Of a stretch of 14,665 nt of DNA, positions 1-7,800 are shown piece by piece; positions within the stretch are counted from its first letter, which is position 1, and each line of letters starts with the position of its first letter. Both the position numbers and the translations under genes were made by a program. Below the pieces are notes generated by a model. The model worked only from the letters and a program-made list of their open reading frames with translations, was not told the origin of the DNA and made no database searches. The DNA is from an uncultured euryarchaeote (GTDB taxonomy: Archaea; Thermoplasmatota; Poseidoniia; Poseidoniales; Poseidoniaceae), in contig CALGEM010000286.1 of the NCBI GenBank assembly GCA_937881505.1, positions 1-14,665 of the forward strand, in the 5' to 3' direction.

Positions 1-208
1 CCTTCATCGGCACTCGAGCCGAGCGATCCCCCAGTTGGGTTGTAGCATCACATGTGTATGTTTCCACACCATATGAGTAACCCTTCGGTATCTAGTCATG
101 CCAATTCGGCCTCAACAGAAAACCACCTCCTCGAGGGCGGTTCTCCTCAGCCCTTCCCCCACCATGACAGGCATGACAGGGTGCTAAGCAACCACCCGAC
201 CTTCCACC

Positions 209-216
209 CATATAAG
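209..216. promoter_or_regulatory. TATA-box-like element, orientation unclear
   Basis: The plus strand reads CATATAAG, close to an archaeal TATA box, and CTTATATG on the other strand is equally good. Read rightwards it would start a transcript near 237 that meets only the end of a minus-strand gene. Read leftwards it would start one near 185 heading off the window, which makes more sense of the layout. No recognisable gene follows in either direction, so this may be chance. Confidence 0.2.
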
Positions 217-257
217 AAGAAATCGGTATCAAAAGGACCCGATAAAGTGGAACAGTG

Positions 258-272
258 CTTCATTTTTTGAAG
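258..272. terminator. Small hairpin with T-rich loop, possible terminator
   Basis: CTTCA and TGAAG form a perfect 5-bp stem around five T residues, 16 bp beyond the stop of the zinc-ribbon/TPR gene. The T-run is on the plus strand, so it would suit a transcript entering from the left better than the minus-strand gene. Archaeal termination depends mainly on T-runs, and this one is short. Confidence 0.2.
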
Positions 273-287
273 AAAAGTGCCCAATCT

Positions 288-1694
288 TCACGCAGGGGCG
301 GTTTTTGGTGAAAGTTGGGAAAGATTCCTGAGCACGACCGCATCGTCGCCAGCCTTTCCGAGCGTCTCCACGGCTTGAGTCAGTTGGCCCAGTTCAAACA
401 TCGCCACAGCTGCTGTGTTCAAGCCCTTTGTAGAGCCAGGAGTGCGGGCGTTGTGGACGTTCATGATGCCCAACGCCTTCTCTGGCCGGCCGCTTTCGAC
501 AAGAGCGATGGCGAGGTTCACGAGAACATCACCGTTGGTCGGCGCATTTTTGGCGGCCTCACGCAGAGCCAAAATGGACGATTCAAATTGCGTATCAGCC
601 ACTGCTTTCTGCTGGCCATCGCCACCGTCCCGCATCCCTGTCGCACGCTGGAGGAGAGCGATGCCGTAGTTGTTGTACACCTCGGCGTTGGTCGGCATGC
701 TCGCCGCCATTTTCTGGAACGAGCGTGCAGCCGAAGACCAATCACCCTGCTGCATGGCAGTAAAACCTGCTGCGAGGGTGGTTTGTAACGGTGCAGAATC
801 GCCCACATCAACGCGCATGGCCTGCGCTGGGTGCAGTTGGAGTTTGATGGAAGGCTGTGGGTTTGAGACTGGCGTTGCCTCAAGAGGTGAATAGAACACA
901 GCCGCAGGAGAATCCGCCCCGTGGTCGTAGACCACGACATCATCTTCAAGCGAGGCGTACTCCATCTCGACCACGGCATCATCCTGTTCGTAGATTTGTT
1001 CATAATCAGGAATCTGCGCATCAATCTTCCAATAATCAGGCACAGCCGGCTCGTCCTGAACAGGAGGCGTGGTAACCAAACGAGCAGACGTCAGACGGAC
1101 AGGTTCAGACGACAACACCGGTGCATCTGGTACCGACGGTGCATTGAAGGGTGCCTCATCGAGGATTTCCGGTGGTTGGTCAACCGCTTCAGGTGGTTCA
1201 TGAACATCAGCCATCGGAGAAAGTTCAGGAGCTGGGGCCTCAGGAGTAGATGGGCTAGGGTCTGCAGGTGCTGGCGTTGCTACGACTGGCTCAACGGGTG
1301 CTTCTTCAACCACAACAGGTGCTTCCTCGGCAACAACAGGGATTGAACTCGTAGGGGTTTCGCTTTGGCTCGCATCGAAGGGGATACCATCAGCGAAGCT
1401 TCCAATGCCAAAGGGCAATCGAGAATCATAAACCGTGGATTCGCCTTGGAATCCAAACGGAAGACTGCTCGTTGCAGGTGCGGGCATGGTCTCTTCCTCA
1501 ACCTCCTCCGCGGGAGGTTCAATTCCCTCAAGGTCGTACCATGCAGCGGCCGCATCGTCCAGCCCTGGCACTTCGGTTGGGAGGACCTCATCGGACGTGC
1601 CATCAAGCGACAAATCCGTACGAAGTTGACTCCCACAAGCAGGGCAGGCAGTGCCGCCCAACGAAAGGAGTCCACAGATTTGACACTCAAACAT
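288..1694 (-). CDS. Zinc-ribbon protein with long disordered linker and C-terminal TPR repeats
   Basis: The 468-residue protein has three parts. Residues 1-21 form a minimal zinc ribbon with two CxxC knuckles (C4, C7, C17, C20). Residues of about 30-300 are low-complexity, rich in Pro, Ala, Glu, Asp and Val with almost no Lys, so they are probably disordered and strongly acidic. Residues of about 305-455 hold three or four TPR-like helical pairs (for example around 305-348, 366-385, 386-418 and 421-450), each with the small/aromatic pattern and a Pro near its end. No signal peptide or membrane segment is visible, so a cytoplasmic scaffold or adaptor is the likely role. The ATG at 1694 places the zinc ribbon at residue 1; a GGAGGT lies 13 nt upstream, rather far for a ribosome-binding site, but no other start fits. 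The gene is last in the minus-strand cluster, 60 bp after the transporter gene. Specific function is unknown. Confidence 0.85.
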   Translation of the reverse strand: MFECQICGLLSLGGTACPACGSQLRTDLSLDGTSDEVLPTEVPGLDDAAAAWYDLEGIEPPAEEVEEETMPAPATSSLPFGFQGESTVYDSRLPFGIGSFADGIPFDASQSETPTSSIPVVAEEAPVVVEEAPVEPVVATPAPADPSPSTPEAPAPELSPMADVHEPPEAVDQPPEILDEAPFNAPSVPDAPVLSSEPVRLTSARLVTTPPVQDEPAVPDYWKIDAQIPDYEQIYEQDDAVVEMEYASLEDDVVVYDHGADSPAAVFYSPLEATPVSNPQPSIKLQLHPAQAMRVDVGDSAPLQTTLAAGFTAMQQGDWSSAARSFQKMAASMPTNAEVYNNYGIALLQRATGMRDGGDGQQKAVADTQFESSILALREAAKNAPTNGDVLVNLAIALVESGRPEKALGIMNVHNARTPGSTKGLNTAAVAMFELGQLTQAVETLGKAGDDAVVLRNLSQLSPKTAPA

Positions 1695-1754
1695 GCATCT
1701 GCCCCGTACCTCCGTTGCGCCGAAGGGACTTCAAGGCAACGCTCGTATGCGCCT

Positions 1755-3485
1755 TCACTCTTCTTCGCCACGGAGCAGTCCAACAACGGCGCTCTTAGCC
1801 TCAACGACCATTTCTTCAAGACCTTGCATTTCGTCATCAACAAGGGCTTCAGCGAAGGTCTTGCCCTTACTGCGACCTCGTGCGAGTTGACCGATGATGC
1901 TCAACATGGTGATGCCGACGAGAATGAGTTTGACGTAGGTGCCGTTGTCTTCTCCACCCACAATGAAGACGAGCAACATGTAAAGCGAGACAATGAACGT
2001 GGTTAGAATCATGATGGGGAAACCTGCTTTGAAAAATTCGTTGAACGAAATCGGGTAGCCTGCCTCTTCGGACATGCCGGCCGTCACCACGTTCGCAGAG
2101 GCTCCAATGAGCGTTCCGTTTCCGCCCAAGCAAGCACCAAAGGCCAGAGCCCAAATCAACGGCCCGAGGAGGTAATCACCAAGGTTGTCGGCGATTTGAA
2201 GGACGATGGGAATCATTGTGGCCGTGTACGGAATGTTGTCAATGAAAGCAGAGGCGATGGCAGAGACCCACAAAACAATGAGAATTGCGGCTGCCAAACG
2301 AACGGTTTGACCGTCGCCGGTATCACTGCCAAAGAAGGCGATGGCCCGCTCGACATACTCGCCGATGAAAGCGATAACACCCATGTATTGGAGAGAGTGG
2401 ACAAGGACAAATAATCCAGCAAAGAACAGCAGGGTGGTCCACTCAACGTGGTGAAGGGGCTCCTCAAGTTCGTGGCGATCGGTAGCCAAGAGCATGACAA
2501 CCGCACCCACGAGCGCAATCCATGACACGGCGATGTGCGTGATGGGATGAAGGAAGAAATTGAGAATCACGAGGACAAGGATGGTTCCTGCAACCTTGAG
2601 CATCTGAGGGTCCTTGATGCCGTACTTGGCTTCAAGTTCTGCGACATCTCGAATTCGGCTGCCTGAAAATTCATCGGCGTAGTACCACTTGAGCAGCATA
2701 AAACTCGGAACGATACACATCAAAATGCCCGGGCCCATTTCAATGATGAAATCGTTGAATGTCACGCCGTATTCGGACATGTAGGCGTATTTTCCACCCT
2801 CTGCCGAGGCGATCTTGTCGGGAGAAAGACCCGAGCCAATCATGATGTTCGGAGGGTCCCCAATCATGGTGGCAGCACCACCAATGTTGGAAAACAACAC
2901 CTCAGAAATGAGCAATGGAATGGGTTTGATATCGAGCACTTTGGCCAATTGAATGGTGACAGGCGTGAGTAAGAGCATGGTCGTTACATTGTCCAAGAAG
3001 GCAGAAAGAACGGCCGTAACCGAACACAAAATGACGACGAGGGTCCAAATTGAACCGCCGCTCTTTTTGTAGGAAAGGACGGCAAAGTACTCGAAGACAC
3101 CAGTGTTTGACAACACACCCACCATGACCATCATACCCAGGAGCAAACCAATGGTTTCCCAGTCGATCATCGTGGTGATTTCAGCAAGGGAGAATGTATC
3201 GCCAGTGTCGTAGTAATTCAGTGCGAGCATGGCCACGATACCACCGACAGCAGCGGCCAATGTGCGGTGCACTGTTTCGAAGATAATCAGAATGTAAACG
3301 GCGATCAGAATGGCAAGACCGACATAGACGGCTTGGGTTTCAAGCCCGTCCTTGATATGAATCTCAAGACCAACACCGCCACCGCCACCAGCACGGGATG
3401 GATTGGCAAACATCATGGCGCCAATGAACATGAGCAATCCAAACGCGATTTGGCGACTTCGGTTGGTGAACAGGTGGGAGTTCAT
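1755..3485 (-). CDS. ArsB/NhaD/P-protein family ion transporter (IT superfamily)
   Basis: The 576-residue membrane protein has about 11-13 hydrophobic segments and the two inverted half-repeats typical of the ArsB/NhaD/P-protein (COG1055) group. The first half has SAFLDNVTT (161-169) and GGAATMIGDPPN (202-213); the second has SAFIDNIPYTATM (412-424) and GGNGTLIGASAN (454-465). Relatives are Na+/H+ antiporters (NhaD), arsenite pumps (ArsB) or the melanosomal P protein, and the substrate cannot be told from sequence; a cation/proton antiporter is my best guess in a marine organism. Residues 12-32 look like a signal peptide or signal anchor ending before a Gly run (33-37). A charged tail of about 40 residues follows the last membrane segment. 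I chose ATG 3485 because AGAGG lies 7 nt upstream; an earlier ATG at 3560 would add 25 polar residues and overlap yhbY. Confidence 0.9.
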   Translation of the reverse strand: MNSHLFTNRSRQIAFGLLMFIGAMMFANPSRAGGGGGVGLEIHIKDGLETQAVYVGLAILIAVYILIIFETVHRTLAAAVGGIVAMLALNYYDTGDTFSLAEITTMIDWETIGLLLGMMVMVGVLSNTGVFEYFAVLSYKKSGGSIWTLVVILCSVTAVLSAFLDNVTTMLLLTPVTIQLAKVLDIKPIPLLISEVLFSNIGGAATMIGDPPNIMIGSGLSPDKIASAEGGKYAYMSEYGVTFNDFIIEMGPGILMCIVPSFMLLKWYYADEFSGSRIRDVAELEAKYGIKDPQMLKVAGTILVLVILNFFLHPITHIAVSWIALVGAVVMLLATDRHELEEPLHHVEWTTLLFFAGLFVLVHSLQYMGVIAFIGEYVERAIAFFGSDTGDGQTVRLAAAILIVLWVSAIASAFIDNIPYTATMIPIVLQIADNLGDYLLGPLIWALAFGACLGGNGTLIGASANVVTAGMSEEAGYPISFNEFFKAGFPIMILTTFIVSLYMLLVFIVGGEDNGTYVKLILVGITMLSIIGQLARGRSKGKTFAEALVDDEMQGLEEMVVEAKSAVVGLLRGEEE

Positions 3486-3547
3486 GGACAAGCCTCTGCA
3501 AGGTGAGGGGGATGAATACACCCTTTGACCCTTTGCTTCAGGTTCAC

Positions 3548-3814
3548 TTACCTGCGCCACAAAACACCGATGTTTCCTCGTTGCAGAACCAAGGTTGAAC
3601 CGGTGTTCTCCGCAAGGTAATTCCAGACCTCACTTCGCTGCTCGCGTTCAAACAACCCCTTGTTCACTTTGATTTTAACGAGGTCTCGAGACTGAAGTTG
3701 CTGACGAATTTCTTCCAGAACCGTCTCGCTCAATCCAGCTTTCCCAATGCGGACACTTGGACGAAAGTCTCGTGATTTGGCTTGTCGAAGAATATGCTGC
3801 GGAATCGTGCTCAT
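3548..3814 (-). CDS. YhbY/CRM-domain RNA-binding protein
   Basis: The 88-residue protein is a single YhbY (CRM) domain spanning almost its whole length. It has the family signatures IGKAGLSE (residues about 23-30), a basic LVKIKV strand in the middle, and a closing strand of the form LVLQRGNIGVLWRR. Relatives bind structured RNA: bacterial YhbY associates with pre-50S particles and plant CRM proteins act in intron splicing. In archaea the gene is often beside RNase P genes, as here. The RNase P gene's TGA overlaps the start: two consecutive ATGs (3817 and 3814) are possible. I prefer 3814 because GAGGTG (3822-3827) then sits 7 nt upstream; the other would have a spacing of only 4. The overlap suggests coupled translation with the RNase P subunit. 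A longer ORF extending upstream to 3892 would run through RNase P coding sequence and is unlikely. Confidence 0.9.
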   Translation of the reverse strand: MSTIPQHILRQAKSRDFRPSVRIGKAGLSETVLEEIRQQLQSRDLVKIKVNKGLFEREQRSEVWNYLAENTGSTLVLQRGNIGVLWRR

Positions 3815-4170
3815 CATTGACCACCTCGCTGATGATGGCGGTGATACTTTGGCCCACCACCAAAACGACGAACGCTGCCACACTTCAAGCATGTTTTGAT
3901 TCGCTGGCCGTGTTTAATCCGAACACGAAATCGACTGGAATGAACGTGATGAGACCAACACTTCCTGCACACCGTTTCCTTTGCTGCTGGAGGCAGTGGA
4001 AGACGATGGCGGCGAGATGTTTTCACGAGGTGAACTGCGGCGGTGTCAAGCACAGGGGCAGGGTGTGACCTTGGCTTACTGAGTATTCCAGCAAGGTGGT
4101 TTTGGGCGTGTTGGGCTGATTGACGCCTGCTCGCTTTTTTGGACGCACGGGCGTTCCTCCTGCGACCCAA
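3814..4170 (-). CDS. rnp4: Ribonuclease P protein component 4 (Rpp21/Rpr2 family)
   Basis: This 118-residue, very basic protein is the archaeal RNase P subunit Rnp4, homologous to human Rpp21 and yeast Rpr2. It pairs with Rnp1 (Rpp29) and helps the RNase P RNA recognise and cut 5' leaders from pre-tRNA. The N-terminal region of about 30 residues is basic and helical, and the C-terminal zinc ribbon has ligands C68 and C71 (VCRKC) and C94 and C97 (CLKCG), the last followed by the usual Arg-rich segment. The extreme C-terminus is His/Arg/Gly-rich. The start codon is TTG at 4170: GAGGTG (4176-4181) lies exactly 5 nt upstream, overlapping the adk stop codon, and this start gives the full basic N-terminus. 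The gene is 9 bp after adk and overlaps yhbY, so the three are probably one transcript. Confidence 0.92.
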   Translation of the reverse strand: MGRRRNARASKKASRRQSAQHAQNHLAGILSKPRSHPAPVLDTAAVHLVKTSRRHRLPLPPAAKETVCRKCWSHHVHSSRFRVRIKHGQRIKTCLKCGSVRRFGGGPKYHRHHQRGGQ

Positions 4171-4175
4171 GAAAC

Positions 4176-4181
4176 CACCTC
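4176..4181 (-). promoter_or_regulatory. Shine-Dalgarno site deciding the TTG start of rnp4
   Basis: Read on the minus strand this is GAGGTG, 5 nt before TTG 4170, and it overlaps the TGA of adk (4182-4180). No ATG or GTG at comparable spacing gives the full RNase P protein. The placement suggests translational coupling between adk and rnp4. Confidence 0.65.
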
Positions 4182-4806
4182 AGTTCAGCACGCCAAGCAA
4201 GTCGGTGGTGATTTCATCAATGGCTCGGTCTCCGTCGACTCGGTGGAAGAGGCCACGCTCATCGTACCAAGCAGCAAGTGGGGCTGTTTGTTCATGATAG
4301 GCCCCCAATCGGTTGAGGACGGTGTCTTCGTTATCATCCACTCTTCGCTTTTCTTGGTAGTTTCCGCAAGGGCATCCATCCTCAGGAACGGGGTTGAACG
4401 TGTCGTGGTAAACAGCACCACAATTGCCGCAGGTTGAACGGCCACAGATGCGCTCAACGATGCGTTCATCTGGCACCTCAATAGCGAGGACGTGCGTGAT
4501 GGTCGTCAATGTTTGAAGCGCTTCAGCCTGTGGAATCGTACGGGGAAAACCGTCGAACATGACACCGTTAGCAGCGTCCGCTTCCTGTATACGGTCCTTG
4601 ATGAGTGCAAGGATCACGCCGTCGGGAACCAACTCACCACGGTCCATGTAACCCTTGGCCTCAAGGCCGACCGGTGTGCCAGCTTTGACGGCTGCACGAA
4701 GCATGTCGCCTGTCGATACCTGAGGAAGGCCCGTGTGTTCCATGATTCGGTGTGCTTGCGTACCCTTACCTGCTCCTGGAGGACCAAACAATACGATGCT
4801 GCCCAT
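4180..4806 (-). CDS. adk: Adenylate kinase, zinc-LID long form
   Basis: Adenylate kinase interconverts ATP + AMP and 2 ADP in the cytoplasm, balancing adenylate pools. The 208-residue protein has the P-loop GPPGAGKGT (8-16), the AMP-site segment STGDMLR (31-37), the FDGFPRT motif (84-90), a long LID domain of about 118-160, and a YHEQTAPL segment (170-177). The LID carries cysteines C126 and C129 (CGNC) and C145 and C147, consistent with a structural zinc as in Gram-positive enzymes. The second pair is CxC rather than the usual CxxC, and an additional cysteine sits at C121. This is the bacterial-type long form, not the separate AdkA family of methanococci and Sulfolobus. ATG 4806 begins directly before the first beta strand, so the start is secure. 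The 38-bp gap to the subtilase gene contains a symmetric repeat and a hairpin that holds the only purine-rich ribosome-binding candidate. Confidence 0.95.
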   Translation of the reverse strand: MGSIVLFGPPGAGKGTQAHRIMEHTGLPQVSTGDMLRAAVKAGTPVGLEAKGYMDRGELVPDGVILALIKDRIQEADAANGVMFDGFPRTIPQAEALQTLTTITHVLAIEVPDERIVERICGRSTCGNCGAVYHDTFNPVPEDGCPCGNYQEKRRVDDNEDTVLNRLGAYHEQTAPLAAWYDERGLFHRVDGDRAIDEITTDLLGVLN

Positions 4807-4812
4807 GAATGT

Positions 4813-4828
4813 GGGAGTGCCTTCTCCC
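4813..4828 (-). promoter_or_regulatory. Hairpin just upstream of adk, may mask its ribosome-binding site
   Basis: On the minus strand GGGAG and CTCCC form a 5-bp stem with loop AAGGCA. It ends 6 nt before the adk ATG. The purine-rich GGGAGAAGG that could serve as ribosome-binding site lies in the 5' arm and loop, while the 3' arm resembles anti-Shine-Dalgarno sequence. It could damp translation or be chance; the stem is short. Confidence 0.25.
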
Positions 4829-4830
4829 TT

Positions 4831-4854
4831 TCAACCTTGATGAATCAACCTTGA
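4831..4854. repeat. Two 10-bp copies of a dyad-symmetric motif between subtilase and adk
   Basis: TCAACCTTGA occurs at 4831-4840 and again at 4845-4854, separated by TGAA. Each copy has inverted TCAA/TTGA ends, and the junction between them forms a further inverted repeat, TTGAT-GA-ATCAA (4837-4848). The second copy overlaps the subtilase stop codon. Such nested symmetry is what an operator or a processing site can look like, but it could also come from a small local duplication. Confidence 0.4.
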
Positions 4855-7800
4855 CGCTTGAGCCACTCGTGACCGTAATGCTGCCACTGTTCCACGGTCC
4901 AACCAGCGGGAAGGCCACCAGGTGGAAGTGGTGGGCCTTGCTGAGGCGCAGGAGCGGGGGCCGGAATTGCCGCGGGAGCGGGTTGCGGAAGCGGTGTCGG
5001 AACCGGGAGTGCCGGGAGCGTTTTTCCAGAGCCCGGTGGCATCCCGGCTGGTGGCATGCCCTTGGGTACCGCTGCAGGAGGCATACCGGAAGGAGGGAGG
5101 CCTTGGGGAACTGCTGCAGGCACGCTCGGCAAATCCATGGACTGCATGATGGCTTGGGCGATTTCTTCATCGCTCACTTCACCACTGGTCAATTCATCAA
5201 CAGCAGAACCGAGGTCAAGGGCTTCTTCCCTTCGCTCACCCAACATGTCTGGATTGGCATGGGTGTTTGGAGCGACGAGGGACGTGCTGTCGTCCTCAAG
5301 TTCACCTGATTTCTTCATCCGCCGAGCAAGGACCACTCCACCGATAAGCAGGGCTGCAACAATCGCACCGCTGACAGCGGGAGGGAGGATGTTGAAGAGA
5401 CCCGTTGAACCCTCAGAAATCTCCACGCTGACAACCTCTTCGAATGTGGAGGTCTGTCCTTCGCTGGTTGTTAGATTCAAGAGAAGTTGACCGGTTCCTC
5501 GCTCAACATCATCGGAGGGCAACAACGTCACAGCCACCTCAAGAGATTCACCAACGGCTAAGCCGCTGACGGTGGACGGTTCAACCGACACCGTCCAGTC
5601 CTTGCGCTCTTCACCGTCTTTGTCGAGAAGAACGACCGTGATGTCGCCATCAAGGGGTGCATTCCCGTCGTTGCGTATGAGGAAGGTCTCGGTTCGTCCA
5701 TCGGTTCGAGAAATACTCTGAAGCAGACCCTCACCGCCCTTTTGCGCCGTGATGTTACCAAAGGACGAGGCGAGAACACCGATAGAAACTGATTCTGAGG
5801 CTTCAACAAAACGCCCATCGTTGGTGGCGTTCACTTGGATGAGCATTTCAAACGCATTGTCTGAAGCAGGTGCTTGTGCTGGAGGAATGAGACCGAAGCG
5901 AACGGTTTTTTCTTCTCGAGGTTCCAAGTAAACAATCGGATTCGCAAAACCAACCGACCAACCATCAGGTGCAAGGCCGTGTGTCCATGTCAAGCCAAGG
6001 TTCGTGTTTCCGGTGTTCTTGACCGTGAATTCACCATAGGAAAACACATCCGAGACTACCGTATCGATGTGGTTCTCTGCGGGAGGGGTGAGCAGAATTC
6101 CCAACTCGTCCTTTACCACCAAGGTGGTGACGTTCTGCCGGAAATTGGAGAGGGTGCGCTCAGTGCGAATCGTGAACCCATTGCTGTCGCCTTCCTCCGC
6201 CGTGATGGGTACGCCGAAAATGAAGCGCACATCGGTGGATTCTCCCGGTCCTAAGGAAAGAGAAATTTGCCGTGAATCTTGGTCTTCACCGTGCGACACT
6301 TGGATGGCCCATTGTGGATTGTCTGGAAGAACGGAAACATCGAGATCAATGCCTATGTTTCCGGTGTTTTCAATCGTCATGTTGAGATGAACTTGTTGGC
6401 CACTGTCAACCGCAATATCCTCTGAGAGGTGATTTGGCCCAACCGGACCGTCATCGTCTTTCAAATGTACATCAAAGGATTCCTGAGCCAGCACGGTGAT
6501 GGTTACGCTTTCCGTGAAATTCATTGATGGATCAGTTTGCGACGTGACGTAGCAGGTGACGGTATCGGTATCGCCTGCAGAAGGAACCCCGTCGGCTACC
6601 AAGGGCACGAAGACCCGAATGGACATGGGAAGGTATTCCAGAATGTTCAACGGTTCAAAATCCAACTGTGAGGAATTCGATGTCCCGAGCATGACCTGCC
6701 AGCGTTGCTCTGATAGGCAGTCAATGCTGTACTGTGCTGGAGCGTTCCCGGTGTTTCGCACCGAGATGGAGAAAATGCTTGACTGACCAGGTATCGCTTC
6801 AAGTCCACTCGTTCCCGCAGCAACCACTTGGACTTGATCGAGTTGTTCCACTTCGATGACTATGCGTTGAGTGTGAGCCACCGTGGGTTGATATTCGTAA
6901 CGAGCGGTCAACTCAATCACATAGGTCCCAGCCCGGACATAGCGCGGGTTATTTGGGTCGGTGGTCAAGTCCGCATCAATGTCTTCAAGTCGCAAATTAA
7001 GAGAATTGTTGGCGTCATCTGTACCTTGGGCCGTCAGGGTGAAGGTCGTTGATTCATCAAACGTACGTGTCCACAAATCAGGGCTTGGTAGGAAGAAGTC
7101 GTCTCGGCCAGGTACTGGGATTTGGACCATGGTGGCCGAGAGAACAACCGATTGATTGCCCGTTCCTTCGTGAAGAACGGAGACAGGTATGTCTATGCCC
7201 GAGTCGTTTCGAACATCAAGAACCATTTGCGCATTGGCAGAACGCTGTTCGGGCGTTTCTGGAATCGTGCCGTCGTCGTTGTCCACCACGACTCGAACAC
7301 CGAGTGCCATGACCTCAATGTCCTCAATCCAAATGTTGTTGTCCGTTCCGGAAGTGGCGTCGTTCATCTCTGAAACAGCATTACCGGTATCGACGGAGAG
7401 ACGAAGGCTGTGAACACCCGTGGTGGTGAATTGGTGGAAGATGGTGTAAGAATCGATCATCCCCGGACCAAGTGCTGGGCGAGAAGCGGTGGCCAACGTC
7501 GTTTGGGCCGTCGTGTCTTCGAGGATGATGTCAAAGGGCGCCGTCGTACTCGTGCCTTGGTTCACCCATGCCAAACGAATGGAAATCAAATCGTTCTTGA
7601 GGGGGTTTTCCGACGAGGCAAGAATGCTGCCGTCAAAGACCGCCAAATCGGGCTGAGGTGTCGGGGTGGCAACGGCGCTCATGACCAAGGCAAAGTCTTG
7701 GTCGGAACCACCACGATGAAGCACTTTGACCACCCAGTTCCCAGAACCTGAACTGAAGGTCCCTGGCGCAACTCGAATACGTTCAACATTGTTGACATCA

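Larger units (their letters stand above)
1..287. other. Left-end intergenic or unresolved region
   Basis: No gene can be supported here. On the plus strand the first bases could be the tail of an upstream gene: one frame stays open until TAG at 43-45, another until TAA at 78-80, and neither tail resembles a family I know. On the minus strand a 31-codon ORF (99 down to 4) and an open frame running off the left edge exist, also unrecognised. The stretch contains a TATA-like element, a tandem CATGACAGG pair near 164-181, a minus-strand Shine-Dalgarno-like GGAGGTGG near 124-131 with no usable start codon after it, and a small hairpin with a T-rich loop. It is most likely the spacer between the zinc-ribbon/TPR gene and whatever lies to the left. 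Confidence 0.5.

Noticed and set aside
4..99. A 31-codon minus-strand ORF in the left spacer
   Set aside because: The Shine-Dalgarno-like element lies about 25 nt from its ATG, and the peptide resembles nothing known.
52..270. A 72-codon plus-strand ORF in the left-end spacer
   Set aside because: Its composition (His, Ser and Pro rich, no hydrophobic core) is like translated intergenic DNA; no ribosome-binding site and no family resemblance.
3486..3560. 25-residue N-terminal extension of the transporter
   Set aside because: It overlaps yhbY, is polar, and would sit ahead of a signal-like helix; the internal ATG has a good AGAGG.
4922..5490. Plus-strand ORFs opposite the subtilase tail
   Set aside because: They mirror the Pro/Ala-rich coding region on the other strand and have no independent support; the same holds for the many plus-strand ORFs at 5700-9850.
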